64,000 bases of DNA from Aquibacillus koreensis (GTDB lineage: Bacteria; Bacillota; Bacilli; Bacillales; Amphibacillaceae): positions 17,237 to 81,236 of the forward strand of contig NZ_JAOALK010000002.1 of NCBI RefSeq assembly GCF_025154055.1. The letters run 5' to 3'. This document shows positions 34,990 to 43,364 of the stretch, one piece after another; within the stretch, counting starts at the first letter, position 1, and each line of letters begins with the position of its first letter. Position numbers and translations under genes: made by a program. Under the pieces are notes generated by a model. That model had not been told where the DNA came from, did not search any database, and saw nothing but the letters and a program-made list of their open reading frames with translations.

Positions 34990-36111
34990 ATGTTTGAAAA
35001 TATGCGTACTTTTTTAGAGAAGGCATGGAATAGTTCTGGTTTTAAAGAACTAACCCCAGTTCAAATGAAAACATCGGAGTTAATTGCAGAAGGAGAAGAT
35101 TTGATTGTTGAATCGCCAACAGGAAGTGGGAAGACGTTAGCGTACTTAATTCCTTTATTGCAAAAGTTAGATTTAGACCAAGTTCATACTCAAATTATTG
35201 TGTTAGCATCATCACACGAACTTGTTATGCAAATCAATACAACATTACAAGACTGGATAAAAGATAGTGGTATTTCTAGTACCACACTGATCGGTGGAGC
35301 GAATATTAAGCGCCAAGTAGAAAAATTAAAGAAAAAACCGAAGATCGTTGTCGGCACACCGGGAAGGGTACATGAGTTAATAAAAATGAAGAAGTTAAAA
35401 GTACACGAAGTAAAGACAGTAGTACTTGATGAAGCCGATCAGTTGTTAGTCCCTGAACACAGGTCTACGATCGACAGCATTATAAAAGGTACCCCACAGG
35501 TTAGGCAAATTCTACTATTTTCAGCTACATTACCAGAATCTGTTGAAAATGAAGCGATGACGTTTATGCAGCAACCGAAAGTAATAAGAATTTCAAAGAA
35601 GGAAATAAATCATCCGCCAGTAGACCATTTATATTTTGTCTGTGAAGCAAGAGAAAAAATCGAGGTATTAAGAAAGTTGATCAGAATAATTGATGGAAAG
35701 GCTTTAGTATTTTTTTCTGATATTAATAACCTCTCTGTTATAGCAGAGAAGCTAGAATACAAGGGTATTATAGCTAGCACGCTTCACAGTAGTTCAAAAA
35801 AACAAGAACGGGAACAAGCTATAAAGAAATTTAGGACAGGTCAGTCGGATGTGCTACTTGCGACGGATGTTGCTGCAAGAGGACTTGATATACAAGATTT
35901 AACCCATGTGATCCATATGGATATCTCTCCTGATACTGCGCAATATATTCATCGATCAGGTAGAACTGGACGATTAGGTTCTGAAGGTGGAACAGTAATA
36001 TCTATTGTTTCAGGTGGAGAAATCAAAAATTTAAAGAAAATAAGTCGAGACCAAGGCTTTATTTTGGAAGAAAAAAGTCTCTATAAAGGCCAGATTAAAA
36101 ATAACCGTTAG
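34990..36111 (+). CDS. yfmL: DEAD-box RNA helicase, YfmL-like
   Basis: The 373-residue ATP-dependent RNA helicase has the Q motif ('LTPVQMKTSELI'), motif I 'SPTGSGKTLAYLIPLL', the 'DEAD' box in 'TVVLDEADQLL', 'SATLPESV', and motif VI 'YIHRSGRTGRLGSEGG'. It lacks the long C-terminal RNA-binding extension of CshA and DbpA. Size and pattern fit YfmL of Bacillus subtilis, linked to 50S ribosome assembly and cold growth. AAAGGAG precedes the ATG. It is monocistronic, with a terminator after it. Confidence 0.88.
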   Translation: MFENMRTFLEKAWNSSGFKELTPVQMKTSELIAEGEDLIVESPTGSGKTLAYLIPLLQKLDLDQVHTQIIVLASSHELVMQINTTLQDWIKDSGISSTTLIGGANIKRQVEKLKKKPKIVVGTPGRVHELIKMKKLKVHEVKTVVLDEADQLLVPEHRSTIDSIIKGTPQVRQILLFSATLPESVENEAMTFMQQPKVIRISKKEINHPPVDHLYFVCEAREKIEVLRKLIRIIDGKALVFFSDINNLSVIAEKLEYKGIIASTLHSSSKKQEREQAIKKFRTGQSDVLLATDVAARGLDIQDLTHVIHMDISPDTAQYIHRSGRTGRLGSEGGTVISIVSGGEIKNLKKISRDQGFILEEKSLYKGQIKNNR

Positions 36112-36129
36112 ACAGTTACTTCTAATGAA

Positions 36130-36163
36130 CGCATAGCAGTGTAATTTTATTTGCTATGCGTTT
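36130..36163. terminator. Intrinsic terminator
   Basis: CGCATAGCAG pairs with TTGCTATGCG and is followed by TTTCTT. It lies between yfmL and the convergent Spo0E-like gene. Confidence 0.75.
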
Positions 36164-36184
36164 CTTATATTTGGTAGAGAAGGG

Positions 36185-36340
36185 TTATTTACTATTTCTT
36201 CGATCGTATTCGTTTAAAGTAACATCTAGAAGTTGAGAAACCTCTAACAACTCTTTTTCCTTTGCGTTTTGTTTAGAAAGTTGATAAAGGCGTTCTCTTA
36301 AGTTTTCTATTTGTGTTTCTAATTCATGTTTTTTTTCCAA
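36185..36340 (-). CDS. Spo0E-like aspartyl-phosphate phosphatase
   Basis: A 51-residue helical protein has the C-terminal signature 'LLEVSQLLDVTLNEYDRR', matching the 'SQxLDxxIxxY' core of Spo0E-type phosphatases, which dephosphorylate Spo0A~P and delay sporulation. The N-terminal helix is 'ELETQIENLRERLYQLSK'. The start is TTG with GTGGGGA about 8 bases upstream. It is monocistronic and was found by reading the sequence. The exact target (Spo0A or another response regulator) is not certain. Confidence 0.7.
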   Translation of the reverse strand: MEKKHELETQIENLRERLYQLSKQNAKEKELLEVSQLLDVTLNEYDRRNSK

Positions 36341-36441
36341 AACAAATCCCCACTTGTCTGGTTAGTATTTAAACGTATCTTAACTTTTAGAAAAAAGAAC
36401 GTTTGTTCGATTGTAATATAAAAAATAAAAACTTACAAGTA

Positions 36442-36473
36442 AAAATCACCGATTTAACATCGGTGATTTTCTA
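36442..36473 (-). terminator. Intrinsic terminator of the amino-acid ABC operon
   Basis: AAAATCACCGAT pairs with ATCGGTGATTTT around a short loop; the minus-strand transcript then runs into T residues. It follows the ATPase gene. Confidence 0.85.
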
Positions 36474-36484
36474 AATGAAAGCCT

Positions 36485-37246
36485 TTAGAGGATTTGAGAT
36501 AAAAACAATTTTGTACGCTCGTGCTTAGGATTATCAAATAGTTCTTCTGGTGTTCCTTGTTCAATGATTTCTCCCTCATCAAACAAAACAATCCTGTCTG
36601 CAACCTCACGTGCAAATCCCATTTCGTGTGTAACAACTAACATCGTCATCCCGCTATTTGCGAGCTCTTTCATTACATCCAATACTTCCTTAATCATTTC
36701 GGGATCTAATGCCGAAGTTGGTTCATCAAATAACATTAATTCTGGTTGCATCGCTAGCGCTCTTGCAATAGCAACACGTTGTTGTTGTCCGCCCGATAGT
36801 TGCCCGGGATACTTGTGTGCTTGTTCAGGGATTCCGACTCTTTCTAGTAGTTCTAGTGCAGTTTTTTCAGCATCTGCCTTTGGCTTTTTTCTCACCCAAA
36901 TGGGCGCTAACGTGATATTCTTTAAGATCGTCATATGAGGGAATAGGTTAAACTGTTGAAAAACCATTCCTGTTTCTTTTCGAATTGCTTCAATGTCTTT
37001 TACATCATGTGATAGGCTTATACCATCAATCGTTATTTCGCCTCTTTGAATCTCCTCTAAACCGTTTATAGTACGAATAAAAGTAGATTTACCTGAACCG
37101 GAAGGACCAAGTATTACTAAAACTTCGCCCTTTTTAACAGTTAGGCTAACATCCTTCAATACGTGATGGTGGCCAAACCATTTATTCACATTATTACAAT
37201 TAATAATCTCTTTATTATCATTTTCTTTTACTTTAGCTTGTGACAT
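36485..37246 (-). CDS. aapP: Amino-acid ABC transporter, ATP-binding protein
   Basis: The 253-residue ATPase of a polar amino-acid importer has Walker A '[10 protein letters not shown]', the signature '[15 protein letters not shown]', Walker B '[12 protein letters not shown]', and the switch histidine in '[15 protein letters not shown]'. It is the last gene of the four-gene set, 25 bases after the second permease. The pattern is of the GlnQ/AapP group. The symbol follows the proteobacterial Aap system and is by resemblance. Confidence 0.85.
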   Translation of the reverse strand: MSQAKVKENDNKEIINCNNVNKWFGHHHVLKDVSLTVKKGEVLVILGPSGSGKSTFIRTINGLEEIQRGEITIDGISLSHDVKDIEAIRKETGMVFQQFNLFPHMTILKNITLAPIWVRKKPKADAEKTALELLERVGIPEQAHKYPGQLSGGQQQRVAIARALAMQPELMLFDEPTSALDPEMIKEVLDVMKELANSGMTMLVVTHEMGFAREVADRIVLFDEGEIIEQGTPEELFDNPKHERTKLFLSQIL

Positions 37247-37271
37247 CGTTTTTCCTCCTCAACCATTAAAC

Positions 37272-38474
37272 TTATCGTTCACCAACGCCTAATTGCTTTT
37301 CTAGTCTCCTACTAGCATAAGACATAGAATACGCTATAACCCAGTAAGCTAAAGCGACAAATAAATATGCTTCCATAATCCGCCCTAAATAGTCTGGGTT
37401 AGATTTAACTGCCTGTGCAATTCCAAGAATATCAGCTAAGCCTACAATTGCTACTAATGATGTATCTTTAAACATAGAAATACTTTGACCTACAATAGCC
37501 GGAATAACAGCACGCAATGCTTGTGGCATAATAATAAAAGTCATAGATTGAATAGGGTTTAATCCAATTGCTTTTGCAGCTTCATATTGACCGTTAGGGA
37601 TTGATTGCAATCCCCCGCGAACATTTTCTGCCATGTAAGCTGAAGTAAATAATGTGCAAGCGACCATAACGCGTAAAACGTTATTTATTTCAATTCCTTC
37701 AGGTAGAAAAAGAGGAAGTAATAACATCGCCATAAACAATACTGTTATAAGAGGAATACCTCTAACGAATTCAATAAAGAATATACAGAAGTACCTAATT
37801 ATTGGTAATTTACTTGTTCTTCCAAGTGCTAACAAAATACCGATAGGAAATGCAAAAACAATTGCGATGATTGATATGAGGAGGGTAAGTAATAAACCTC
37901 CCCATAGGTTTGTTGATACTTCTGGTAAGACACCAAAACCATTAACGAGAAAAATAGTAATTGGGAATGCTAGAAACCAACCAAGGATCGTTACTACTTT
38001 GTGTTTAGGAATTCTAGGTCCGGTGAAGAAACTAACAACAAGGATAGCGATATTAATACCAAGCCACATTTTTGTATTTACAGAAGTAAAGGAAGCGAGA
38101 ATATGGATCAAGTAGATGCCCATAAGCACTACTGATAAATGAAGGTTCGTACCTCTCCAAATACCTGCCGAAAGACCAAATAATAAAGACACAAGTGAAA
38201 GTGCTAACCAAATTCTCCAAATTTCTTCTACAGGAAATTGACCAACCATGAATAATCGGAAGTTGTCAGCTACAATATCCCATTGAGCCGTTGTAAACAC
38301 CCAGGTAAGTGTTCCTTTAAGTGCAAAATATAAAACTAAAACGGAAAGGATGGTTAAGATGGAGTTATACCAGTTATTAAATAAATTTTGTTTCAACCAG
38401 CCGAGAATACCGATAGTAGATTTTGGAGGACTGCTGGTTGGTAAGTTTGTTCCTGTTTCCATGTTTGTTTTCAT
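37272..38474 (-). CDS. aapM: Amino-acid ABC permease, AapM-like
   Basis: The 400-residue membrane protein is much longer than GlnP-type permeases (about 220). The first half holds extra helices; the BPD domain at about 200-390 has the permease EAA loop 'GLNPIQSMTFIIMPQALRAV' plus 'IPAIVGQSISMFKDTSLVAI'. This length is characteristic of the Aap/Bzt general amino-acid permeases described in Rhizobium and other proteobacteria. CACCTCTC on the plus strand gives a GAGAGGTG site 7 bases upstream. It follows the other permease by 6 bases. Confidence 0.83.
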   Translation of the reverse strand: MKTNMETGTNLPTSSPPKSTIGILGWLKQNLFNNWYNSILTILSVLVLYFALKGTLTWVFTTAQWDIVADNFRLFMVGQFPVEEIWRIWLALSLVSLLFGLSAGIWRGTNLHLSVVLMGIYLIHILASFTSVNTKMWLGINIAILVVSFFTGPRIPKHKVVTILGWFLAFPITIFLVNGFGVLPEVSTNLWGGLLLTLLISIIAIVFAFPIGILLALGRTSKLPIIRYFCIFFIEFVRGIPLITVLFMAMLLLPLFLPEGIEINNVLRVMVACTLFTSAYMAENVRGGLQSIPNGQYEAAKAIGLNPIQSMTFIIMPQALRAVIPAIVGQSISMFKDTSLVAIVGLADILGIAQAVKSNPDYLGRIMEAYLFVALAYWVIAYSMSYASRRLEKQLGVGER

Positions 38475-38480
38475 TCATCA

Positions 38481-39659
38481 TCACCTCTCGACGATCTGCA
38501 TTTTCTTATTGAAAATATTCATAAAGATGGAAGTAAGGATACTAAGTACTAAGTAAACAATAATCATGATTACTACTGCTTGAAAAGCCCGGCCGGTTTG
38601 GTTATTAATTGTCTCTGAAATGGCTACTAAATCAGGAAAACCTGCGGCAATTGCGAGACTTGAATTCTTTGTTAGATTTAAGTATTGACTAGTAAGTGGA
38701 GGGATGATGATTCGGATCGCTTGTGGTAAAATGATTAATCGCATAGTAGTTGAACCTTTTACCCCTAGAGCTTTAGAAGCTTCAATTTGTCCCTTAGATA
38801 CAGACATAATACCACCACGAACTATTTCTGCAATGTAGGTTGCCGTGTAGATCGTCAATGCTAAAAAGATTGCTAAAAAATTTGCTGTTAGTGTATATCC
38901 TCCTTCAAAATTGAAATTACCCATGACGGGGTTTTCTATATTTACAGGACCTTGCTGTGTAAACAACCAAGTGAGAACAATAGGAAGTGCCAATCCAGCT
39001 ATCGACCATAGTAAAGGATATTTTCTTTTACCGGAATTCACTTGTATCTTCAACATTACTTTCCAAAGAACTATAAATAGAACGATACCTATGAATAATG
39101 CTAGTAGCCAAGCTGTTGTTACGGAATTGGCAACAAACCATGGCATGGTAATTCCTTTGTTACTTAAATGGAAGTTTCCGATGCTTATGGCTTGTTTAAT
39201 TTGAGGTAGTGCTAAAAATACAGCAAAAAACCAAATGAATATTTGAACAAGTAACGGGGTATTTCGAAATATTTCAATATACAAGCTTGCCAATCTTTGG
39301 ACAAGCCAGTTGCTTGATAATCTAGCAATACCGACAATGAAACCAATAATAGTAGCAAAGATGATCCCTAATAAAGATACGCGAACAGTATTTAAAAGCC
39401 CAACTAATACAGCTCGATAGTATGTATCAGTCGCTGAGTATTCTATAAGTGACTCCCCAATATTAAAGGAAGCGGTGTTCTTTAAAAAACCAAAACCAAG
39501 TTTAATTCCTATCTCTTTCAAAGCGGTTATCGCGTTATTAATAAAGTACCAAGAAATACCTATTACTAAAATTACAAATAGTAATTGCAAGATAATAGGA
39601 ATAATTCTTTTATCTCTCCAAAAGGGAGTGGAAACCTTAGTGCCAGAATGTTTTGCCAA
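38481..39659 (-). CDS. aapQ: Amino-acid ABC permease, AapQ-like
   Basis: The 392-residue permease pairs with the following AapM-like subunit. The N-terminal part has the long periplasmic-loop layout of AapQ/BztB ('FWRDKRIIPIILQLLFVILV', 'GFLKNTASFNIGESLIEYSA'). The C-terminal BPD domain has 'SKALGVKGSTTMRLIILPQA' and 'LTKNSSLAIAAGFPDLVAIS'. It is separated from the binding-protein gene by 160 bases that contain a terminator-like hairpin, so its expression is probably lower than that of the binding protein. Confidence 0.83.
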   Translation of the reverse strand: MAKHSGTKVSTPFWRDKRIIPIILQLLFVILVIGISWYFINNAITALKEIGIKLGFGFLKNTASFNIGESLIEYSATDTYYRAVLVGLLNTVRVSLLGIIFATIIGFIVGIARLSSNWLVQRLASLYIEIFRNTPLLVQIFIWFFAVFLALPQIKQAISIGNFHLSNKGITMPWFVANSVTTAWLLALFIGIVLFIVLWKVMLKIQVNSGKRKYPLLWSIAGLALPIVLTWLFTQQGPVNIENPVMGNFNFEGGYTLTANFLAIFLALTIYTATYIAEIVRGGIMSVSKGQIEASKALGVKGSTTMRLIILPQAIRIIIPPLTSQYLNLTKNSSLAIAAGFPDLVAISETINNQTGRAFQAVVIMIIVYLVLSILTSIFMNIFNKKMQIVER

Positions 39660-39769
39660 CTTATATCACCTCTCATAATAGGAAAATGGTATTGATTTTG
39701 TTGATATTGGCAATGATTATCTAATCATTTGTCTCGAAAAATAATTCGTATGGTATTTTGTAAATGAAA

Positions 39770-39804
39770 GGACCTGCCCTGAAAAAGCAGGATGAGCAGG
39801 TCCC
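39770..39804 (-). terminator. Intercistronic hairpin in the ABC operon
   Basis: GGACCTGC pairs with GCAGGTCC around an inner partial stem (CCTG/CAGG). It lies between the binding-protein gene and the permease genes. Only a weak T-run follows, so it may attenuate or stabilise the upstream message rather than stop transcription. Confidence 0.55.
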
Positions 39805-39822
39805 TAATTTAACATTAAAAAC

Positions 39823-40926
39823 TTAACGGAATGGCGGAGAGTACAGTAAACCACCTTCAGTCCAAAGGCTGTTAACACCTCGTTCTAGTCCAAATACCGT
39901 ATCCGGTCCAAGGTGACGATTATAAATCTCGCCATAATTACCTACATGTTTAATGACGCGGTAAGCGAAATCGTTTGGTAACCCTAGCATAGCGCCAAGT
40001 TCACCTTCATCTCCTAATAAACGACGAACAACAGGATTATCACTATCTAGAAAATCATCAACATTTTCGGAAGTTATTCCTAGTTCTTCAGCTTCCATTG
40101 TTGCAAAGGTTATCCATTTTACGATGTTAAACCATTGGTCATCACCTTGTCTTACAGTAGGCCCAAGAGGCTCTTTTGAAAGAGTTTCATCAAGAATGAC
40201 ATGTGCTTCTGGATCGGAAAGCGTAGCTTGACGTGACACTAATCCAGATTTATCAGTTGTCCAAGCATCAACACTTCCTTGTTCATATGCTGCAACTAGC
40301 GCATCACTATCATCAAATACTTGCTGTTCATATTCAATGCCAAGCTTGCGGAATTGATCTGCTAAATTTAACTCTGTAGTTGTGCCTGTTTCTACACCGA
40401 TTGTAGCCCCCTCTAAGTCTTCTACAGAAGTAATACCGCTATCTTTACGTACCATAAGACCTTGCCCATCATAGAATGTGGTTGGAGCAAAATGAGTACC
40501 TAGATCCGTATCGCGTGTAGTTGTCCAAGTTGTATTACGAATTAAGACGTCTACTTCACCAGTTTGTAGCGCTGTAAAGCGTTCATCCGCTGACAGAGGC
40601 CTTACTTCGATTGCTGAAGGGTCATCGAATATTGCAGCAGCGATTGCTCTGCCGAAATCGATGTCAAAACCTTCGTAATCACCATCTTCGTTTACATAAC
40701 CGAAGCCAGGTAGTTGATTGTTACCACCAAGTACTAAGTTACCTCTTTCTTTTACAGTATCAAGTGTTGAATCACCTTCTTCAGCACTTGATGCTGTATC
40801 TTCCGTATCATCACTAGAAGCTGTTTCATCGGAGCTGCCATCATCAGAACAAGCAACTAAAAGCAGTGAGAAGCTAAGAAAAATACTAGCCAACAGTAAG
40901 GAAAATGCATGTTTTCTTTTCGCCAT
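39823..40926 (-). CDS. aapJ: Amino-acid ABC transporter, substrate-binding lipoprotein
   Basis: This 367-residue solute-binding protein has a signal peptide with lipobox 'SLLLVAC', then a very acidic Ser/Asp/Glu linker, and the bacterial extracellular binding domain ('RGNLVLGGNNQLPGFGYVNE', 'GFDIDFGRAIAAAIF', 'LIRNTTWTTTRD'). The 'NTTWTTTRD' segment and the C-terminal 'HLGPDTVFGLERGVNSLWTE' are characteristic of AapJ/BztA. ATG 40926 has GGGGG 9 bases upstream; a longer frame adds a hydrophobic stretch without a start site. It is the first gene of the operon, behind a CodY-type box. The acidic linker fits a salt-tolerant lineage. Confidence 0.87.
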   Translation of the reverse strand: MAKRKHAFSLLLASIFLSFSLLLVACSDDGSSDETASSDDTEDTASSAEEGDSTLDTVKERGNLVLGGNNQLPGFGYVNEDGDYEGFDIDFGRAIAAAIFDDPSAIEVRPLSADERFTALQTGEVDVLIRNTTWTTTRDTDLGTHFAPTTFYDGQGLMVRKDSGITSVEDLEGATIGVETGTTTELNLADQFRKLGIEYEQQVFDDSDALVAAYEQGSVDAWTTDKSGLVSRQATLSDPEAHVILDETLSKEPLGPTVRQGDDQWFNIVKWITFATMEAEELGITSENVDDFLDSDNPVVRRLLGDEGELGAMLGLPNDFAYRVIKHVGNYGEIYNRHLGPDTVFGLERGVNSLWTEGGLLYSPPFR

Positions 40927-41026
40927 TAAATAATTCCCCCTTTTTTGTTCTATGTAAAAGAATAGAACTATTAAAATGTAAGTAAACATAACATATATAC
41001 GTTAGATAACGTTACATTTGATTATA

Positions 41027-41055
41027 ATGATATAGTACGAGTCGGTGTATTTCAA
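41027..41055 (-). promoter_or_regulatory. Sigma-A promoter of the amino-acid ABC operon
   Basis: On the minus strand: TTGAAA (41055-41050), a 17-base spacer, TATCAT (41032-41027), about 100 bases before the start codon. Confidence 0.6.
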
Positions 41056-41067
41056 GTTAATTTTTTA

Positions 41068-41082
41068 AATTTTATGAAAATT
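41068..41082. promoter_or_regulatory. CodY box
   Basis: AATTTTATGAAAATT differs from the consensus AATTTTCWGAAAATT at one position of 15. It lies 12 bases upstream of the -35 box of the ABC operon. The region is AT-rich, which raises the chance level somewhat. Confidence 0.6.
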
Positions 41083-41170
41083 TTGTTAATTAATAAAAAA
41101 AGTGAGGGTGTTTGAATAGTATAAATATATGATTAATCTCTAATAAGATTACAAATAGCAAGGATTATTC

Positions 41171-41198
41171 TTGAAAACTATTGGTAAACATACATAAT
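41171..41198 (+). promoter_or_regulatory. Sigma-A-like promoter of the small secreted-protein gene
   Basis: TTGAAA, a 16-base spacer and CATAAT, ending 55 bases before the ATG at 41254. It is divergent from the ABC promoter. Confidence 0.5.
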
Positions 41199-41253
41199 TT
41201 AATGTACCTCGTACAAAATAAATGTAATAGTAACTACACATGAGGTGATATAG

Positions 41254-41577
41254 GTGAAAAAGTTGTTAACCTTTACCTTCATTCTAGCTGTCATAATGTT
41301 TCAAACTGATTCGTTAGAAGCGGTAAAAGAAAATACTGAGAATGATGTAATGAAGGAAGAGATATCAAATAATCATAAATGGAAACAAACAAGTTCTGAA
41401 ATGAAAATGGTACATGCTGATTCCCATGACTATGATGTTTGGCGTAATTTTATAAAGAAAACGGTCACGTGTGATATTACCCATAAGATCAAGACAGAGG
41501 TTTGGTATTGCGAACTACATAATCATACAAAGTCTGAGGTTTCTTTAGAGGAGACGATTCATAGCTATAAACATTAA
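41254..41577 (+). CDS. Small secreted protein of unknown function
   Basis: The 107-residue protein has a signal peptide ('MKKLLTFTFILAVIMFQTDS') and a charged mature part of about 85 residues with two cysteines ('TVTCDITHK' and 'VWYCELHNH') that could form a disulfide. Several histidines cluster near the C-terminus. No lipobox or known domain is seen. GAGGTGATATAG precedes the start. A terminator follows. It is monocistronic and divergent from the amino-acid importer. Confidence 0.6.
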   Translation: MKKLLTFTFILAVIMFQTDSLEAVKENTENDVMKEEISNNHKWKQTSSEMKMVHADSHDYDVWRNFIKKTVTCDITHKIKTEVWYCELHNHTKSEVSLEETIHSYKH

Positions 41578-41599
41578 GAATGGAAGGGGAGGGGAATTA

Positions 41600-41634
41600 A
41601 AAAGTCAAGCGTATGATACGCTTGACTTTTTTAA
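41600..41634. terminator. Bidirectional intrinsic terminator
   Basis: AAAGTCAAGCGTAT pairs with ATACGCTTGACTTT and is followed by T residues. It closes both the small secreted-protein gene and, on the minus strand, the ilv-leu operon. Confidence 0.9.
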
Positions 41635-42584
41635 GCTAAACATGTAATTTTATTTTCGCTTGCTAATTGCTGAATATATGGAACTTTCGATAAATCCATA
41701 TTCCCACCACTAACGATAATGCCGCAATGATCAGAATGAATGTTATCTCCATGGGCAAGTAATGCTGCAAATGCAGATGCGCCTGCACCTTCAATCAGAG
41801 ACTTTTTCCTCTCTAACATGTACACCATTGCCATTGCGATGTCTTCATCCGTTACAGTAACAATGTTATCCACATAATTCTTTATGATAGGGAATGTTAA
41901 CTCGCCGGCTTTCTTAACTGCAATCCCATCCGCTATTGTGGAAACGTTGGAAAGCGAGGTTAATCCATGCTTGTGGAAGCAGTTATATGTGGCGCTGGCA
42001 CCAGTAGCTTGAACGCCGATAATTTTAATGGTAGGTTTCAAGTGTTTAGCGGCAACAGCAATACCTGCTATTAAACCACCGCCTCCAATTGGTACGATGA
42101 TCGTATCCAATTGTGTTGCCTGTTCTAGCATTTCAAATGCAATCGTACCTTGACCTGCCATGATATCATAATCGTCAAAAGGGTGAATAAAGGTACTTCC
42201 CGTTCTTTTTTGTTCAAGAACTGCAGCCTCATATGCTTCCTGAAAAGAGTCACCTTGCAATACGATTGTAGCACCATAATTCATTGTAGCCTCAATTTTA
42301 GCTTCTGGTGTATGTTCGGGCATGAAAATCTTTGCGTCAATACCTCGTTTTGCTGCAGCAAGTGCAACGCCTTGTGCATGATTGCCAGCAGACGCAGCAA
42401 TCACACCTCTTGAAGCTTCTTCTATTGTTAATTGGGCAATTTTATAGCTGGCGCCTCGAATCTTAAATGCACCTGTCTTTTGTTGGTTTTCCATTTTAAA
42501 ATAAACATGCTTATTTGTCATATTATCGATCGACGATGATGTTGTAAGGGGTGTTCGATGAATTGTTGATTTTAAATAATTCAT
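41631..42584 (-). CDS. ilvA: Threonine dehydratase without ACT domain
   Basis: The 317-residue PLP enzyme deaminates threonine to 2-oxobutanoate, the first step to isoleucine. The PLP lysine is in 'KTGAFKIRGASYK', the phosphate loop is 'GGGGLIAGIA', and 'SAGNHAQGVALAA' is the conserved substrate loop. It lacks the C-terminal ACT regulatory domain of biosynthetic IlvA and is the size of the short catabolic/serine-threonine type. Its place at the end of the ilv-leu operon argues for a biosynthetic role. The N-terminus from ATG 42584 is short: only 9 residues precede 'HRTPL', and an in-frame extension to ATT at about 42632 may be used. Confidence 0.85.
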   Translation of the reverse strand: MNYLKSTIHRTPLTTSSSIDNMTNKHVYFKMENQQKTGAFKIRGASYKIAQLTIEEASRGVIAASAGNHAQGVALAAAKRGIDAKIFMPEHTPEAKIEATMNYGATIVLQGDSFQEAYEAAVLEQKRTGSTFIHPFDDYDIMAGQGTIAFEMLEQATQLDTIIVPIGGGGLIAGIAVAAKHLKPTIKIIGVQATGASATYNCFHKHGLTSLSNVSTIADGIAVKKAGELTFPIIKNYVDNIVTVTDEDIAMAMVYMLERKKSLIEGAGASAFAALLAHGDNIHSDHCGIIVSGGNMDLSKVPYIQQLASENKITCLA

Positions 42585-42638
42585 CGCGTCCTTGATTTTT
42601 GCCCCATTTAAGCAATCCCCAATGATTTCACACTCCTC

Positions 42639-43226
42639 TTATGTTTGTCTTTGTAACTCGAACTGTTCAATTTTTTCATCATGCGTTAGCGTTACAGCTA
42701 TTTCATCCCAGCCATTAAGTAACATTTCGCGTTGATAGTCAGGTAGGTCGAATGTAGCTTTAAAATCATCTGATCCGTAAACGCATTTATTCTCTAGGTC
42801 CACAGTAATAGTATAGGGGCCGGATTCCGAACGGTCAATGAGCATTTGCGTTTCTTCGTCGGTTAGCTTGACAGGTAAAATACCGTTTTTTGTACAATTA
42901 TTATAAAAGATATCCGCGAAGCTAGATGCTATTATGACTTTAAAGCCGTAATCTTGTAATGCCCAAGGGGCATGTTCGCGAGATGAACCGCAACCAAAAT
43001 TTTCACCAGAAACGAGAATTGATGCCTCTTTATAAGTTGGATCATTTAGAGAAAAATCTTCGCGAGGTGTACCGTCGCTTTCGAATCGCCAATTAAAAAA
43101 TAGGAATTGACCAAATCCTTGGCGTGAAATTCGCTTAAGGAATTGTTTTGGGATGATTTGGTCCGTATCTATATTATCACGATTTAGAGGATAAACAAGA
43201 CCAGAATGCTTACGTATGGGTTCCAT
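42639..43226 (-). CDS. leuD: 3-isopropylmalate dehydratase small subunit
   Basis: The 195-residue swivel-domain subunit completes the LeuCD aconitase-like enzyme that isomerises 2- to 3-isopropylmalate. It begins 'MEPIRKHSGLVYPLNRDNID' and has the 'ENFGCGSSREHAPWAL' motif. It is separated from leuC by 138 bases containing a strong palindromic hairpin. GGAGG lies 9 bases before the ATG. Confidence 0.95.
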   Translation of the reverse strand: MEPIRKHSGLVYPLNRDNIDTDQIIPKQFLKRISRQGFGQFLFFNWRFESDGTPREDFSLNDPTYKEASILVSGENFGCGSSREHAPWALQDYGFKVIIASSFADIFYNNCTKNGILPVKLTDEETQMLIDRSESGPYTITVDLENKCVYGSDDFKATFDLPDYQREMLLNGWDEIAVTLTHDEKIEQFELQRQT

Positions 43227-43269
43227 ATTAAAAACCTCCTTATTAATTATGGTTTTATACTAAATTTAG

Positions 43270-43299
43270 AAAGAAGTAGATGAGCTCATCTACTTCTTT
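43270..43299. other. 30-bp perfect palindrome between leuC and leuD
   Basis: AAAGAAGTAGATGAG is followed immediately by its exact complement. In RNA it gives a stem of about 13 pairs. Only a short T-rich stretch follows on the minus strand, so partial termination or an mRNA stability element is likely. Confidence 0.7.
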
Positions 43300-43364
43300 A
43301 CCTATAGTTTACGAAAGTGTTTAGGGTGTTCTTAGAGACTTACTAAATGGGTAATGGTATCTGC

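Noticed and set aside
37654..38115. 153-codon open frame on the plus strand inside the AapM-like permease gene
   Set aside because: It is antisense to a clear permease, with low-complexity basic composition and no start signal.
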